A model generated the notes under the pieces. That model made no database searches, was not told where the DNA came from, and saw only the letters and a list, made by a program, of their open reading frames with translations. A stretch of DNA of 64,000 bases from Thereva unica. Its lineage: Eukaryota > Arthropoda > Insecta > Diptera > Therevidae. The stretch covers positions 37,908,039-37,972,038 of the forward strand of contig OX465282.1 in assembly GCA_949987705.1 (NCBI GenBank). The letters run 5' to 3'. The position numbers and the translations under genes are program-made. Shown one piece after another: positions 63,443-64,000 of the stretch; position 1 is the stretch's first letter, and each line of letters begins with the position of its first letter.

Positions 63443-64000
63443 CTTTATGGCTTCTGAAAATTTTAGTTTCTCGAATGGCTTTAAAGACATCAAAATTCAG
63501 TATTCAATTCTTCATAACGACTCCCACAAGGAAAAGGAAACATACAATCATGAATGCTGGAAACCTTCCGAGGAAGTTTGGAAGCATTCTCTTCCGTGCT
63601 CTAGTTCATATTCTTTTTATCCATCCATGTCATTGGATGGAAGACTAAGAATGAAGCTTTTGCGGAAATAAAATTCAAAAAAATTTCTATACCTTCTCTG
63701 GGCAACGAACAGGAAGGCTTCCTTATTCCTACCAATAGGAAGCATTCTCAATTTTCCTTGTGGGCTTCTATGAAGTTCTCGATCTTGCTGTGTTTGAGAT
63801 TCATAATGCTTATATGTTTCTGTATCCCTCTCACTCGACTAACGGCATCGAGCATGAGCTCGTTCATCTTTATTATCTGGATCGAGGCCAGTTCACGCAA
63901 TTCGACATCAACTTAAAACGACACCGAACGCGCTCAAAAACTTTACGATGGTTTTGTAGGGGGAGGTGTGGAGGAGAGTGACTCCAAAGCGGGTCAACCT
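63443..64000. other. No gene recognised to the window end
   Basis: Overlapping frames (63358-63648, 63447-63671, 63760-63981) have no recognised domain. The first starts inside the MITE, so it is not an intact gene. The last frame ends near 63981. The segment may be part of a gene or repeat continuing beyond the window. Confidence 0.4.

Noticed and set aside
1..64000. CRISPR array, operon or bacterial gene cluster
   Set aside because: Tandem repeats (118 and 146 bp) lack the short-repeat/unique-spacer pattern, and all proteins are eukaryotic TE types.
1..64000. Endogenous viral element
   Set aside because: All reverse transcriptase fragments carry non-LTR features (endonuclease, RTE/CR1/RNase H-LINE motifs); no LTR, gag/env-like or viral capsid signal was recognised.

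Overview
This is eukaryotic, AT-rich, non-coding-like DNA, most likely from an insect or another arthropod. The evidence is a dense mix of RTE-like, CR1/Jockey-like and RNase-H-bearing non-LTR retrotransposons, a LINE 3' tail made of CCTAA units (the complement of the insect telomere unit TTAGG), tRNA-headed SINEs, hAT and PIF/Harbinger elements, and many small inverted-repeat elements. The order cannot be settled from the sequence alone. I find no convincing host protein-coding gene, no rRNA and no functional tRNA. The window reads as a gene desert or long intron/intergenic stretch built from layered transposable-element (TE) fossils. No LTR retrotransposon is recognisable.

Layout. 0-7 kb: a dispersed ATGGCGG-rich repeat is split by a hAT element (235-2106) with perfect 8-bp target duplications and a broken ZMYM1-like transposase. 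After it come a near-perfect hairpin, a 118-bp tandem array and an antisense RTE endonuclease piece. 7-17 kb: mostly unassigned AT-rich sequence with small RTE tails and one candidate inverted-repeat element (13666-14882). 17-31 kb: one half of an inverted pair of ~400-bp repeats, a CR1-like fossil, a 1.1-kb inverted-repeat element, and a nested locus in which LINE family L (21.4-25.7 kb) is cut by a 2.9-kb element that itself holds a Harbinger MITE and an RTE fossil. This is followed by a SINE, a foldback, a Helitron helicase fossil and another LINE L copy carrying a MITE. 31-44 kb: a 945-bp element with a 146-bp tandem array, a TA-flanked element, LINE D with the window's longest open frame (306 codons), and an antisense RTE LINE (family C) broken by a Harbinger element (40032-41108) and flanked at its 5' side by a hAT element (41510-42346). 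44-58 kb: CR1, LINE L and RTE-A fossils, and the second half of the inverted repeat pair. 58-64 kb: LINE D scraps and four small inverted-repeat elements.

How the parts relate. Nothing here works together as a pathway. The relationships are historical: insertion order can be read where element ends and target duplications survive (227-2114, 22715-25649, 23293-23775, 40029-41111, 41502-42354, 59250-59730). All reverse transcriptase, endonuclease, helicase and transposase frames carry stops, frameshifts, deletions or lost catalytic residues, so every non-autonomous element here would depend on enzymes encoded elsewhere.

Repeat family names (N, K, G, R; LINE A-D, L) are my own labels for this window. 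Identities were judged by eye; no alignment or database search was run.
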